From Ruminococcus flavefaciens (lineage in GTDB: Bacteria > Bacillota > Clostridia > Oscillospirales > Ruminococcaceae): a stretch of DNA of 64,000 nt. Numbering within the stretch: the first letter of the stretch is position 1; each line of letters starts with the position of its first letter. The notes under the pieces are model-generated. The model ran no database searches. It had not been told where the DNA came from and was given only the letters and a program-made list of their open reading frames with translations. Location: contig DFHF01000037.1 in assembly GCA_002371825.1 (NCBI GenBank), forward strand, positions 80,158-144,157. Reading direction: 5' to 3'. Made by a program: the position numbers and the translations under genes. Below, one piece after another: positions 42,669-51,904 of the stretch.

Positions 42669-44105
42669 TTAGTCAAGAAGCTTAAGTCCCTCTGCAACGA
42701 TCTCACGCTCGTCAAAGTGGATGTGCTTCATGCCGGCAAGGATCTGATAATCCTCATGTCCTTTGCCCGCAAGTACTATTATATCACCTTTTTCAGCAAT
42801 TTTCAAGGCATGATATATAGCTTCTCTTCTGTCTGCTACAACATCGTAAGGAACACTGCTGTCCGTCAGGCCAGTCAGTATCTCTTTTATGATCTGTTCC
42901 GGATCCTCATTCCTCGGATTATCGGAGGTCACTATCAGTCTGTCCGCATACTTAGCAGCAGCAGCAGCCATTTTCGGACGCTTTGCAGCATCACGGTTTC
43001 CTCCGCAGCCAAAGAGGCATATGAGCCTTCCCTCAGTATACTCCTTTACACTTCTGAGGATATTCTCCACTGCATCAGGAGTATGAGCATAGTCGCATAT
43101 CACCGTAAAATCACGCCCTGTAGGTATAACCTCACAGCGTCCCTTTACACCGTTATAGCTTCCTACAGCTGATAATATCTTATCCATAGGTATTCCCGCA
43201 TTCAGGCATACTGCTATTGCAGCAGTTATATTTGACACATTGAATGCGCCGGGCATATTCATATTAACGAGATAAGACTTATCATCCTGACAGAACCAGA
43301 AGCTTGATCCTGTAGACTTTATCTTTATGCCGTCAGCATAGTAATCAGCGTTATCCTTTATGCTGAAGCTCTTTTTGTCACAGCTGATCTCGCTGAAGAG
43401 TCTGCGGCCGTAATCATCATCCACATTGCATATCGCTGTATCACATATATCGAACAGCATTTTCTTTGCCTGATAGTAGTCCTCCATATCCTTGTGATAG
43501 TCAAGGTGATCCTGAGTAAGATTTGTAAATACTGCAATATCAAACCAGGAAGAGCCTATCCTGTTCTGCACAAGACCAAAGGAGCTTACTTCCATGACTA
43601 CATACTCGCAGCCGGCCTTCACCATTTTATCGAAGAGCTCCATTAATTCATATGCCATAGGAGTTGTATTCTCCGTATGGAGCACTTCATCACCTATCTC
43701 ATTGCGGATAGTTCCCACAAGACCAGTCTTATGGCCGGAAGACATCAAGATATTCTTTATAACATTGGTGATAGTAGTCTTGCCGTTAGTACCGGTAACT
43801 CCTATCATTTTCATTTTTTTCTCCGGATGGCCGAACCATGCAGAGCAGAGCTGACCGTATGCCTTTCGTGAATTCTCAACGATGAGCTGTCTGTCGCCAA
43901 GGCCCAGATCACGCTCGCATATTACCGCAGCCGCTCCCTTTTCAAGCATTTCCGCAGCAGCGGTATGGCCGTCGAAGCTTCCGCCCTTAACGCAGACGAA
44001 AATACATCCTTCAACAACTTTTCTTGTATCATCTGTAATGAAGCTTATTTCTGTATCATCGAGCTTTGTCTCTGCGATACCGTTTATCAGCTCATATAAT
44101 CTCAT
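42669..44105 (-). CDS. murE: UDP-MurNAc-tripeptide synthetase
   Basis: This 478-residue Mur ligase has the ATP loop GVTGTNGKTT at 102-111, the substrate region MEVSSFGL, ICDYAHTPDAVEN, and the amino-acid selectivity motif DNPR at 395-398, which points to meso-diaminopimelate as third residue of the stem peptide. It adds that residue to UDP-MurNAc-L-Ala-D-Glu. It lies between the class B PBP and mraY. Confidence 0.96.
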   Translation of the reverse strand: MRLYELINGIAETKLDDTEISFITDDTRKVVEGCIFVCVKGGSFDGHTAAAEMLEKGAAAVICERDLGLGDRQLIVENSRKAYGQLCSAWFGHPEKKMKMIGVTGTNGKTTITNVIKNILMSSGHKTGLVGTIRNEIGDEVLHTENTTPMAYELMELFDKMVKAGCEYVVMEVSSFGLVQNRIGSSWFDIAVFTNLTQDHLDYHKDMEDYYQAKKMLFDICDTAICNVDDDYGRRLFSEISCDKKSFSIKDNADYYADGIKIKSTGSSFWFCQDDKSYLVNMNMPGAFNVSNITAAIAVCLNAGIPMDKILSAVGSYNGVKGRCEVIPTGRDFTVICDYAHTPDAVENILRSVKEYTEGRLICLFGCGGNRDAAKRPKMAAAAAKYADRLIVTSDNPRNEDPEQIIKEILTGLTDSSVPYDVVADRREAIYHALKIAEKGDIIVLAGKGHEDYQILAGMKHIHFDEREIVAEGLKLLD

Positions 44106-44196
44106 CCTTACCGCCTCCTGTATTTTCTTTATTTATCTTTCCCGGACAAACGGCTGTCATACCGGGAAACGAATTTATCACTTTATCCGGCAGGTA

Positions 44197-46587
44197 TCAG
44201 CCGCCATCCTCGTAAACCGTGAATTCGAGCTCTATGGTAGTTCCCATAGGAACCTGTTTTCCGGCCTCCGGATACTGTCCGCTTACTATAGCACCTGCAC
44301 TGTCAGCGGAAGCACCTATGGTTATGTAGTTAAGGTCATTCGAAGCCAGCAGATAATTGGCATTATACGCATCATATCCGATAAGATTCGGGACTGTCCT
44401 GTATTCGTTGGCCTTGTTCTTTTCTGTATACAGATAAACTGTACCGTCTCTTGAAATAAATGCTCCTGTCTTAGGCGACTGTGCCACTACTTCAATACCG
44501 TTTCCGATTATCTTGGTATGCTCAGCATCGATCCCAAGCGATTCAAGAGTCTTCTTTGCGTCATCGATAGGACCTTCAAGAAGAGGTATCTTTATATCGA
44601 GACTTGCAAGCTCCTGATCTGTATACTCAGGGCTGATGCCAAGGTATGGCAGAACATCCTTGAGTATATCTCTTGCTGTAGGAACTGCAACAACGCTTCC
44701 GTAGTACTGGTTAGGGCTGTTATCAGGCATATCTCCAAGAACGAGGAGTATTATCTCCGGATCATCTGCCGGAGCAAAGCACATATAGGAAGCACCGTAC
44801 TCCTGATCCTGATCGGTCTCTTCTCCGCCTTCGACGTATCCCTCATTGGTACTTTCCATACGTCTCTCGGATGTACCGGATTTTCCTCCGATAGCATATC
44901 CCTTGATCTTAACATTACCGGTATCACTGTCTGCAACAACATGGAACAGTGCATCTCTCATCTTTTCAGATGTCTCCTCAGAAACTACCTGACGGCGGAC
45001 AGTTCTCTCGTTTTTGAGGGCAACGTTTCCGTCTTCATCAAGGATCTTATCCACTACATAGGGCTGAAGGAGATAGCCTCCGTTTATCGCTGCACAGCAG
45101 GCAGTTATCATCTCTATAGGTGTAACAGTCTCACCCTGTCCGAAGGAACCTACTGCAAGGTTAACCGGATCAATATTATCATAGTTGAATATATCTCCTC
45201 TGCTCTCATAAGGAAGATCGACACCGGTAGTCTCTCCGAAGCCGAAAGCATTACAGTAATAAACGAATTTATCCTCTCCAAGAGCAGAACCGATCTGCAT
45301 GAAAGCCGGGTTGCAGGAATGCATAAGCGCTTCCTGGAAGCTCTGAGCGCCGTGTCCGGGAGCTCTGACATGACAATGGATAGGCTGAAGTGCTCCGGGG
45401 ATCTCTACATCACCGTCGCAGAAGTAGGGCTGACCCTTGAAGTCTATCTTTTCCTCCTCCATTGCAGAGGCACTGGTAACTACCTTGAAAACTGAACCAG
45501 GCTCATATCTCTCAGAAATACACTTGTTTTTCCATTGAGTTTCTCTCTCCTGAGCCAGCTTCTTATCAGCTTCTTCCTTATTTGCCATAGCCTTTATTTC
45601 TGCGGCAAGGAACGGATCTGATATCTCCATGGGCTGATTAAGATCGAAGCTGGGATATGTAGCCATACCATAGATAGCTCCGGTCTTTGCATTCATAAGT
45701 ATCGCACATCCACGATTCTTGACCTTATGCTTGATGACCATTTCCTGAAGATGCTTCTCAAGGTAGTACTGGATGTTCATATCTATAGTAAGATATACAT
45801 CGTTTCCTTCCTTTGGGTCATAGGTCTTTGAATATTTATAGGGAAGCTCGTTTCCGTTGGAGTCAGTAGCAGATATTGTTCTGCCGTCAACTCCGGCGAG
45901 GTACTCATTATAATATGACTCGATGCCATATACACCGTTTCCGTCTGCATTAGTAAAACCTATAACAGAAGCGGCAAGCTCATTCTGCGGATAGTATCTC
46001 TTGGTATCCTCCTCAGCGTGAAGCGAGGTGAGCCCGTATTTATTGAAGAACTCTAAAAGCTCATCTCCTACAGGAGTCTCCACCTTTTCCGCAAGGACGC
46101 TGTACTGCGTATCCTTTTCCATAGCGGCACGGACATCCTCAGCCTTTATTTCAAGCTTTGAAGCCAGGAGTGACACTGCCTCTTCCCTGAAGGCCTCAGC
46201 CGATTCAGGGAGCGGATTCAGTTCATTGCCGTCCTCGTCGTATTCAGGCTTATAATCTCCGCTGGACTTATCACGGTTGCGCTTATCGATACGATCCTGA
46301 AGGTCCTCCATTTCGCTGCGGAATCTTGTAGAGTCGAGGAATATCTTATAAACCGAAGCACTCTTGGCAAGTGCAGAGCCCTTGGCATCATAGATAGAGC
46401 CTCTGTGTGCTGACAGGATTATGGAGCCGAAATGCTGTGCATTGGCCATATCCTGATATTTTTTGTTTTTCAGGACGGATATCCTGAAGAAGTTCACGAC
46501 TACCGCTGAAAACAGCACAACGAAAACTGCTGTCATAACGAATTTTGCCCTGAACCTCATTGAATTGGAAGGGTTGTAATTTGCCAT
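44197..46587 (-). CDS. Class B penicillin-binding protein with PASTA domains (FtsI/SpoVD type)
   Basis: The start is the ATG at 46587 (MANYNPSNSM), preceded by AAAGGAA; a longer frame has none. The 796-residue protein has one N-terminal helix, a dimerisation domain, and the transpeptidase motifs: SxxK in EPGSVFKVVT, SCNP, and KSGT in GGKSGTSE. Near the C-terminus about 130 residues form PASTA-type repeats. This layout matches SpoVD and PBP2b. It cross-links peptidoglycan with FtsW. The spacing from ftsL (421 bases with a hairpin) is unusually large. Confidence 0.93.
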   Translation of the reverse strand: MANYNPSNSMRFRAKFVMTAVFVVLFSAVVVNFFRISVLKNKKYQDMANAQHFGSIILSAHRGSIYDAKGSALAKSASVYKIFLDSTRFRSEMEDLQDRIDKRNRDKSSGDYKPEYDEDGNELNPLPESAEAFREEAVSLLASKLEIKAEDVRAAMEKDTQYSVLAEKVETPVGDELLEFFNKYGLTSLHAEEDTKRYYPQNELAASVIGFTNADGNGVYGIESYYNEYLAGVDGRTISATDSNGNELPYKYSKTYDPKEGNDVYLTIDMNIQYYLEKHLQEMVIKHKVKNRGCAILMNAKTGAIYGMATYPSFDLNQPMEISDPFLAAEIKAMANKEEADKKLAQERETQWKNKCISERYEPGSVFKVVTSASAMEEEKIDFKGQPYFCDGDVEIPGALQPIHCHVRAPGHGAQSFQEALMHSCNPAFMQIGSALGEDKFVYYCNAFGFGETTGVDLPYESRGDIFNYDNIDPVNLAVGSFGQGETVTPIEMITACCAAINGGYLLQPYVVDKILDEDGNVALKNERTVRRQVVSEETSEKMRDALFHVVADSDTGNVKIKGYAIGGKSGTSERRMESTNEGYVEGGEETDQDQEYGASYMCFAPADDPEIILLVLGDMPDNSPNQYYGSVVAVPTARDILKDVLPYLGISPEYTDQELASLDIKIPLLEGPIDDAKKTLESLGIDAEHTKIIGNGIEVVAQSPKTGAFISRDGTVYLYTEKNKANEYRTVPNLIGYDAYNANYLLASNDLNYITIGASADSAGAIVSGQYPEAGKQVPMGTTIELEFTVYEDGG

Positions 46588-47008
46588 ATGATTCCTTTCC
46601 TGTTTTGGATGTAAAGGCGGCTGCTGCACAGGGAATGCGCTGCGGCAGTATCTCCGCACAGTGCCGCCTTAACGAGATCTGAAAAAAGTGACTGATCCTC
46701 TGTCACATCTATCACAAAACTGCGTATAAATAGAATAAGGCAGGGTAATTATGCTGCCCCGCCTCTGAACATCAATGATATTCCGATGTCCTTCTTCTAT
46801 GATACGACGAAGTATTTCTTTCGCTTATCAAGCTTGGAACCGCCGTCCCCGGATCCTCTTTTCCGCTCAGGATCCGGGGAGCAGTGATCCCGTATTCCGA
46901 TCACTCGCTGTATCTCCGTGTTCTACATATAACCTCGGCATATTTTTTTATTTCGCCGATAGTGTTCATTAATTAACAGGCAGTCCTTTTACTATATTTA
47001 TATTGGCA
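46588..47008 (-). other. Gap between ftsL and the PBP gene, with a strong hairpin
   Basis: CCCCGGATCCT (46847-46857) pairs perfectly with AGGATCCGGGG (46869-46879). There is no T run on either side, so it is not a terminator. A 22-codon ORF on the minus strand (starting MNTIGEIKKYAEV) lacks a clear ribosome site. No promoter of good quality was found. It may be a regulatory leader of the PBP gene. Confidence 0.45.
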
Positions 47009-47518
47009 CTACCCTCTGAAATATTCCACGATGCCGTCAAAAAAGCTCTCGATCTTGGTCATGAGAGTTTCATCCTGCTCAGGAATATTAACTACGTCAT
47101 CAGTCTGTATTTTTATGTACTTGATCTGGGATGTATCGATCTTCTGCATACCCAGTTCTTTTTCTGCATACTCCTCGACGTTTTTTGCTGACATTTTGCT
47201 GTCAAGCTCTGATTGGAGCCGGACGTGTTCCGCCTCTGTCTGACTTAGCTGGCGGTTGAGATTAGATACTTTATTGTACATCCTGTTTCGATGGTCAAGA
47301 GCATAGATGACCGATCCCAGAAGTCCGGCGGCGATTATGGATATAACCACTATACGCATTATCGCACCGCTTTTCACTTCAGTTCGTCTGTAGCTAATAA
47401 CGTGCTCATCAGTATCATTTTTTGTCTCTGGCTCTTCGGATATTTTTTCAGAGCCGGAATCCTCATGACCGTCGTCATCGTAATCGTAATATGACTCATA
47501 ACGCTGCTCCGCTGTCAT
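47009..47518 (-). CDS. ftsL: Cell division protein FtsL-like
   Basis: The best start is the ATG at 47518 (MTAEQRYESYY), after GGAG; it overlaps the rsmH end by 23 bases. The 169-residue protein has an acidic cytoplasmic region, one helix (IMRIVVISIIAAGLLGSVIYAL), and a leucine-zipper-like coiled coil (NKVSNLNRQLSQTEAEHVRL), the FtsL/DivIC layout. The cytoplasmic part is longer than usual. It would bridge FtsQ and the PBP/FtsW pair. Confidence 0.85.
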   Translation of the reverse strand: MTAEQRYESYYDYDDDGHEDSGSEKISEEPETKNDTDEHVISYRRTEVKSGAIMRIVVISIIAAGLLGSVIYALDHRNRMYNKVSNLNRQLSQTEAEHVRLQSELDSKMSAKNVEEYAEKELGMQKIDTSQIKYIKIQTDDVVNIPEQDETLMTKIESFFDGIVEYFRG

Positions 47519-48449
47519 CTTCCGCACTCCTTTCTATTATCCTTAGCTTGGCGCTTCTGCTTCTGTTGTTTCTTTCAAGTTCCTTTTCGTCTGCCTCTAT
47601 AGGCTTTCTGTTCACAAGTCTGCCCTGCGGTTTTCTTCCGCAGACGCACTGTGGAAAATCCGGCGGACATATACAGCCCTTGCACCATCCTGCAAATCTC
47701 TGCTTGACGATCCTGTCCTCAAGCGAATGGAAGGTTATAACTGCAAGTCTTCCGCCTGCCTTCAGACTGTAGAATGCCTGGTCAAGTCCCTGAGACAAAT
47801 GCTCAAACTCTCCGTTAACGGCTATCCTTATTGCCTGAAAGGTCTTCTTACAGGGGTTTTTATCACGTCTCGCCTTCTGAGGAACGCTCTCTCTGATTAT
47901 GTCTGCGAGCTGCAAGGTCGTTTCTATGGGAGCTTTCTCCCTTGAACAGACTATATTCCCTGCGATACGTCTTGAGAATTTCTCCTCACCGTACTCAAAG
48001 ATTATTCTTGCGAGCTCCTGCTCGGAATATGTATTCACTATATCAGCGGCACTCAGGCCCTCTTTGCTCATTCTCATATCGAGAGGAGCATCAACGTGGT
48101 ATGAGAAACCTCTGCTACCCTCGTCCAGCTGATAGGAGGAAACTCCCAGATCCATAAGGATACCGTCCACCTTATCTATACCGAGATCATCGAGCACATA
48201 TCTCATTTCCGAGTAATTTCTGTGGATGACCTGAGCATTGCTGTAGACCGACAACCTTTCCGAAGCAACTTTGACTGCATCGGGATCACGGTCAAGGGAT
48301 ATAAGTCTGCCCTTTTCATTGAGACGGGCAGCTATCAATGAGGAATGTCCCGCACCGCCGGCAGTACCGTCAACATAGATACCATCGGGTCGGATATCAA
48401 GTCCCTCTATACATTCCGAAGCCAATACGGGGATATGGCTGAATTCCAT
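47496..48449 (-). CDS. rsmH: 16S rRNA (cytosine1402-N4)-methyltransferase
   Basis: This 317-residue protein has the N-terminal HIPVLASECIEGL block, the SAM motif DGTAGGAGHSSLIA, LMDLGVSSYQLDEGSRGFSY, and the C-terminal FHSLEDRIVKQRF motif and KPIEADEKELERNNRSRSAKLR-type tail. It methylates C1402 in the ribosomal P site. As in most bacteria it lies between mraZ and ftsL. Confidence 0.97.
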   Translation of the reverse strand: MEFSHIPVLASECIEGLDIRPDGIYVDGTAGGAGHSSLIAARLNEKGRLISLDRDPDAVKVASERLSVYSNAQVIHRNYSEMRYVLDDLGIDKVDGILMDLGVSSYQLDEGSRGFSYHVDAPLDMRMSKEGLSAADIVNTYSEQELARIIFEYGEEKFSRRIAGNIVCSREKAPIETTLQLADIIRESVPQKARRDKNPCKKTFQAIRIAVNGEFEHLSQGLDQAFYSLKAGGRLAVITFHSLEDRIVKQRFAGWCKGCICPPDFPQCVCGRKPQGRLVNRKPIEADEKELERNNRSRSAKLRIIERSAEDDSGAAL

Positions 48450-48544
48450 CTGTACCTCTCCTTAATATATTCCGGGCCTGCAGCTCAGAACTGTAAGCAC
48501 GCCGGAGCTTTTCAGCGGGAGAAAACGGCAGCTGTGCCGCTCCC

Positions 48545-48976
48545 TTATATTGAAAGGTCTGACAGTGCAGCGTTGATATCGTCGAATGTGATATTGCTGC
48601 TGAAGCTCTCCCATGTGGACTTATCCCAGATCTCGGCTCTGTTTTCTGAGCCAATGACCACTACCTCGTCAGAAATGCCAGCATATGTTCTGAGCTGCTG
48701 GGTGATAAAAATTCTTCCCTGCTTATCCGGCACCTGTTTATCGGTGAAGGAAAGCAGATATCTTCTGACGTTACTTCCGGCCTTACCTGTTACGGAAGAG
48801 AGCTTTTCCCTGTATTTCTGAAATTCCTCAGGGGAATAAACGGCAATATAGTGATCGTCGTGTCCGGCGCAGAGAAAAAACTCCGGCCCGAGGATCTCTC
48901 GAAGCTTATTCGGGAAGCTCATACGGCCCTTCTGGTCGATACTCGGATAATAAGTACCGCATAACGGATCTGTCAT
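48545..48976 (-). CDS. mraZ: Transcriptional regulator MraZ
   Basis: This 143-residue protein contains two MraZ/AbrB-like halves: DQKGRMSFPNKLREIL near the start and DKQGRIFITQQLRTYAG in the second half. MraZ binds direct repeats upstream of its own operon and adjusts dcw expression. It is the first gene of the cluster. Candidate binding repeats with 10-base spacing are at 49037-49056 and 49215-49246. Confidence 0.95.
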   Translation of the reverse strand: MTDPLCGTYYPSIDQKGRMSFPNKLREILGPEFFLCAGHDDHYIAVYSPEEFQKYREKLSSVTGKAGSNVRRYLLSFTDKQVPDKQGRIFITQQLRTYAGISDEVVVIGSENRAEIWDKSTWESFSSNITFDDINAALSDLSI

Positions 48977-49036
48977 GACCTTCGCCTCGCTTTCGTTTAC
49001 TCGATTGGGGTAATTTCACCTCAAAAGTGGGAGAAA

Positions 49037-49056
49037 TCACAACTCATCACCTTTTT
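49037..49056 (-). promoter_or_regulatory. Candidate MraZ box, proximal
   Basis: On the minus strand AAAGGTGA, five bases, TGTGA gives GGTGA and TGTGA ten bases apart. MraZ sites in other species are short direct repeats with that period. It lies between the promoter and mraZ. Confidence 0.35.
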
Positions 49057-49070
49057 TTGCCCCTACAACC

Positions 49071-49099
49071 ATTTTATCACTTCTCACATAATTAATCAA
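49071..49099 (-). promoter_or_regulatory. Promoter of the dcw cluster
   Basis: On the minus strand TTGATT and TAAAAT are separated by 17 bases, about 95 bases upstream of the mraZ ATG. Confidence 0.65.
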
Positions 49100-49214
49100 G
49101 ATGGGATAATGCACAATGCTAAGCTTGCGTAAAAGGCTATTTTTGGTGATTTTGTTTAAATTTTAACCTCAGTAAACTATTTGCGAAACAAACGTTTGTA
49201 ATTGATATACTTTT

Positions 49215-49246
49215 ATCCACCTCATTTTTTACCACTCGTCACCTTT
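49215..49246 (-). promoter_or_regulatory. Candidate MraZ box array, distal
   Basis: On the minus strand AAAGGTGACGAGTGGTAA contains GGTGA and GGTAA ten bases apart, and GAGGTGG follows another ten to twelve bases on. The remaining sequence to 49384 holds no gene that I can see. Confidence 0.3.
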
Positions 49247-49384
49247 TGGGCATCAAAAATGCTCAAAAAATGCCTCGCAGCACCCTAAGAGGTGAAAAAA
49301 GGTAAAAGTCCCCGGATACAATTATGCTGCTGAATCGCTACAGTTTATCGTTCCAAAGACTTTTTCCTTTTGTTCTATCTCTCT

Positions 49385-50824
49385 TTATTCTGCCGTCTCA
49401 TTCTCAGTGGCGGCTGTTGTTACTTCAGTACTATCGGCAAAGACCTCCTGCTGTTCCTGATAAGCGGCCTCTGTCTTAGCTTCCTGATAGTCCTCGATGA
49501 AGTCTCCCTCATCAGTCCAGTCAGGTTCAGTGATCTCCGGTTCTGAATACTCACCCGGAGTATATGTTACATTGAATTTCGGCGATTTAATGCCCATCGG
49601 CAGTGAGAAGGCATATCCCTTTACCCACATCTGACCGTCTATGCATACATCGGTGACATATCCTGTCTCATCGGAGTAATAAGGCTGGATCCAGTTTGAA
49701 GGATCATCAGAAAGGGTGATGCCGAAGCGTGACTGTATCCTGTTTCTCATATCTGCTGCACTTATATATGTAACAGTTCCGAAATGAGGATCGTAAGCGC
49801 CGTCCCAGTCGCTCGGAACGCTTCTGAGATAAGGCACATCCTGATAGAAGACCTCATAGCAGTTAGCAGAGCAGCCTCCGCTGGATGCTGAGAACATAGT
49901 CAGTGCGAAATCCTCGTCGTAGAAGAGAGCCTCTCCGAGGACCTCCTCGCAGGCATCAATAACTATCTGAGGCGGATTTGCCTTTGGTCTCAGATCGTTG
50001 CAGTCATCGCCGTTGAACTTTATATATGTATAGGCCGCAACAGCCTGAGCCTTTATGGCTTCATAGGCCATTGAGCCTCCGACCTCATTGAAGACTATCT
50101 CAGAGAGTATCTCCAGAGTTGTCTTGCCTGTAGGCTGGTGTCTGAGAGTGATCTCCTCATCGTCGGTGGAATTTGTATTCACAAGGTATGTTCCCGGATA
50201 GTAGTGGAACAGGATATCCTGATAAGTCCAGCCGCTGTATGTGGCATAGAGATTAGCACCGTTCTGGCTCATGCCGACACCGTGTCCCCATCCGTAGGTC
50301 ACAAAGGTGAAGTCTCCGGGGCTTGCGTTGGCATATACCTGTCTGTCCGGTGGAACATATCCCACAGGCTTTCCTGAGAGATACAGCTCGACTGCTGTCG
50401 GCTCCGCATTTCTGGACTTCCTCGTAAGTGAAGGTGTCTTTTTCTTGAGAGCCCTTCTCTTGGCTATCATAAGTGACATCTCTTCATCTGTGAGCTGAGC
50501 CTTGGAATTGCCTCCAACTGTCTGGAGCATTTCCGGAGTGGTTATCTCATAGCTGACAAGCGACATACTTGCATCATAATCTGAGATATCAGTCTTTACC
50601 CAGTCTATCTTCTCTTCCTCTTCTTCAGCAGCCTCGCCGTTTTCGGTCTCTGTGGAAGCTTCTTCGGCAGAGGTCTCCTCGGTAGTCTCCTCTGAGACCG
50701 GTGCTGATGAGGGCTGAGTTTCATCCGGAGCTTCAGCAGAACCTATTGCTGAATTTGCTCCCGTAAAGGCAAGGACTCCGGAAAGCAGAGCAGCAGTGCT
50801 CTTCATAATGTATAAGCGTTTCAT
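49385..50824 (-). CDS. SpoIID/LytB-family protein with permuted motif order
   Basis: This 479-residue secreted protein has a signal peptide (residues 1 to about 30) and an acidic Glu/Thr-rich spacer. The SpoIID motifs occur in swapped order: GWGHGVGMSQ at 178-187 with GWTYQDILFHYYPGTYL comes first, and the catalytic-type glutamate (VFNEVGG, E247) with AIKAQAVAAYTY (256-267) comes after. In ordinary SpoIID the AQAVAARTY part is N-terminal and GHGVGMSQ C-terminal. The C-terminal portion here ends at VKGYAFSLPMGIKSPKFNV, just where GHGVGMSQ would normally start. SpoIID is a lytic transglycosylase acting in spore engulfment; activity of the rearranged form is inference. It is followed by sortase genes upstream. 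Confidence 0.85.
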   Translation of the reverse strand: MKRLYIMKSTAALLSGVLAFTGANSAIGSAEAPDETQPSSAPVSEETTEETSAEEASTETENGEAAEEEEEKIDWVKTDISDYDASMSLVSYEITTPEMLQTVGGNSKAQLTDEEMSLMIAKRRALKKKTPSLTRKSRNAEPTAVELYLSGKPVGYVPPDRQVYANASPGDFTFVTYGWGHGVGMSQNGANLYATYSGWTYQDILFHYYPGTYLVNTNSTDDEEITLRHQPTGKTTLEILSEIVFNEVGGSMAYEAIKAQAVAAYTYIKFNGDDCNDLRPKANPPQIVIDACEEVLGEALFYDEDFALTMFSASSGGCSANCYEVFYQDVPYLRSVPSDWDGAYDPHFGTVTYISAADMRNRIQSRFGITLSDDPSNWIQPYYSDETGYVTDVCIDGQMWVKGYAFSLPMGIKSPKFNVTYTPGEYSEPEITEPDWTDEGDFIEDYQEAKTEAAYQEQQEVFADSTEVTTAATENETAE

Positions 50825-50880
50825 AGATCAAATAACTCCTTTTACCGTGTTATCGGTTTACTGACTTATTTTTCTCTTTC

Positions 50881-51843
50881 TTACTGTGCGTTCTGCCCTT
50901 CGGCAGTTGTTGTCTCAGGCTTTGCTTCATGAGCCTTCTTCCATTCTTCTGTACGCTGGATAGTTGACATATCCCCTGCCTTCTCGCCATCCCTGAGTCT
51001 TCTTGCGACTACAAGGAAACGTGAGTTATCCTCATCAGCATAGCAGGTGGAAAGTGTCAGAAGCTTGTCACCGTACTGTACATCGACTCCAGTATCGACC
51101 ATAGCACTGCTCTTGCAACGGTCAACATAGAAATCGAAATCTTTTTTATCATCAAGCTCTTCCATATTCCAGTAAACGAAGTCATTGCCGTCGTAGTTTC
51201 CGCTGGTTATGAGAAAAGCAAAGATAACGTAATCATAGTCCTTGTAATTGGAGCTGAGTTCCACGAAAGGACTTTCATCATAGAAGCTGTAATCCTGACG
51301 GTATCTCCTGAGAGAGCCGAACATTGAATTATTAGCCATATTATGTCCGTAGATTATAAGATTCTCGGACTGTTCCTCCTCATCGCTGCCGAAAACATTT
51401 CTGTAATCGAAAAACAGTGAACCGCAGCGCAGATAGCTGCCGTCGAGGTCGTGGTCAAGATAATAGGAATCCGGAACAAAGTATTCAGGCCCGTAGAACT
51501 TGGAGCCGGCCTGTATCTCGCCGGGGTCAAGGACGACAGGATAATCCACCTGAGTATTGCCGATCTTTATCCAGCCGGCAACGTCGGGATTGATGTTTCT
51601 GAATCGCTTTGCCCTTTCGGTCATTCCTGTCTCGGAGGGAGCATAGTTTATCCCGTTAGCCCAATCAGCAGGAAGCTGCTTTACAGAATTTTCTGCCTCT
51701 GTTGCAGCCTCAGTGGTCTCAGCCACAGAGCTGACTGTCGGCGAATCGTCATCTTTTTTATTCTGGGAGTAGACCAAAGCTCCCAGGCCAACTGCAAGAG
51801 CACAGGCACAGCCGGCTGTTGCAATTTTTGCAGGTTTATTCAT
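50881..51843 (-). CDS. Class B sortase
   Basis: This 320-residue protein has an N-terminal membrane anchor (CACALAVGLGALVYS), a Glu/Thr-rich spacer and the sortase B fold: WIKIGNTQVDYPVV, the catalytic histidine in IIYGHNMANNSMFG, the catalytic cysteine in LTLSTCYAD and the arginine in RFLVVARR. Sortases cleave a sorting signal and attach the protein to the wall or form pili. No sorting-signal protein is encoded nearby. The neighbour at 51905-53458 is a second, longer sortase B. Confidence 0.92.
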   Translation of the reverse strand: MNKPAKIATAGCACALAVGLGALVYSQNKKDDDSPTVSSVAETTEAATEAENSVKQLPADWANGINYAPSETGMTERAKRFRNINPDVAGWIKIGNTQVDYPVVLDPGEIQAGSKFYGPEYFVPDSYYLDHDLDGSYLRCGSLFFDYRNVFGSDEEEQSENLIIYGHNMANNSMFGSLRRYRQDYSFYDESPFVELSSNYKDYDYVIFAFLITSGNYDGNDFVYWNMEELDDKKDFDFYVDRCKSSAMVDTGVDVQYGDKLLTLSTCYADEDNSRFLVVARRLRDGEKAGDMSTIQRTEEWKKAHEAKPETTTAEGQNAQ

Positions 51844-51904
51844 CTGAATCAGTACTCCTCTGTATGTTCCTTACGGAGCAATTGCTGTCGGGATCCCTGA
51901 TGTA

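Noticed and set aside
46775..46972. Possible small protein genes in the ftsL-PBP gap (for example MNTIGEIKK on the minus strand)
   Set aside because: Short, without a convincing ribosome site, and broken by stops or frame changes; kept only as a note on the gap.
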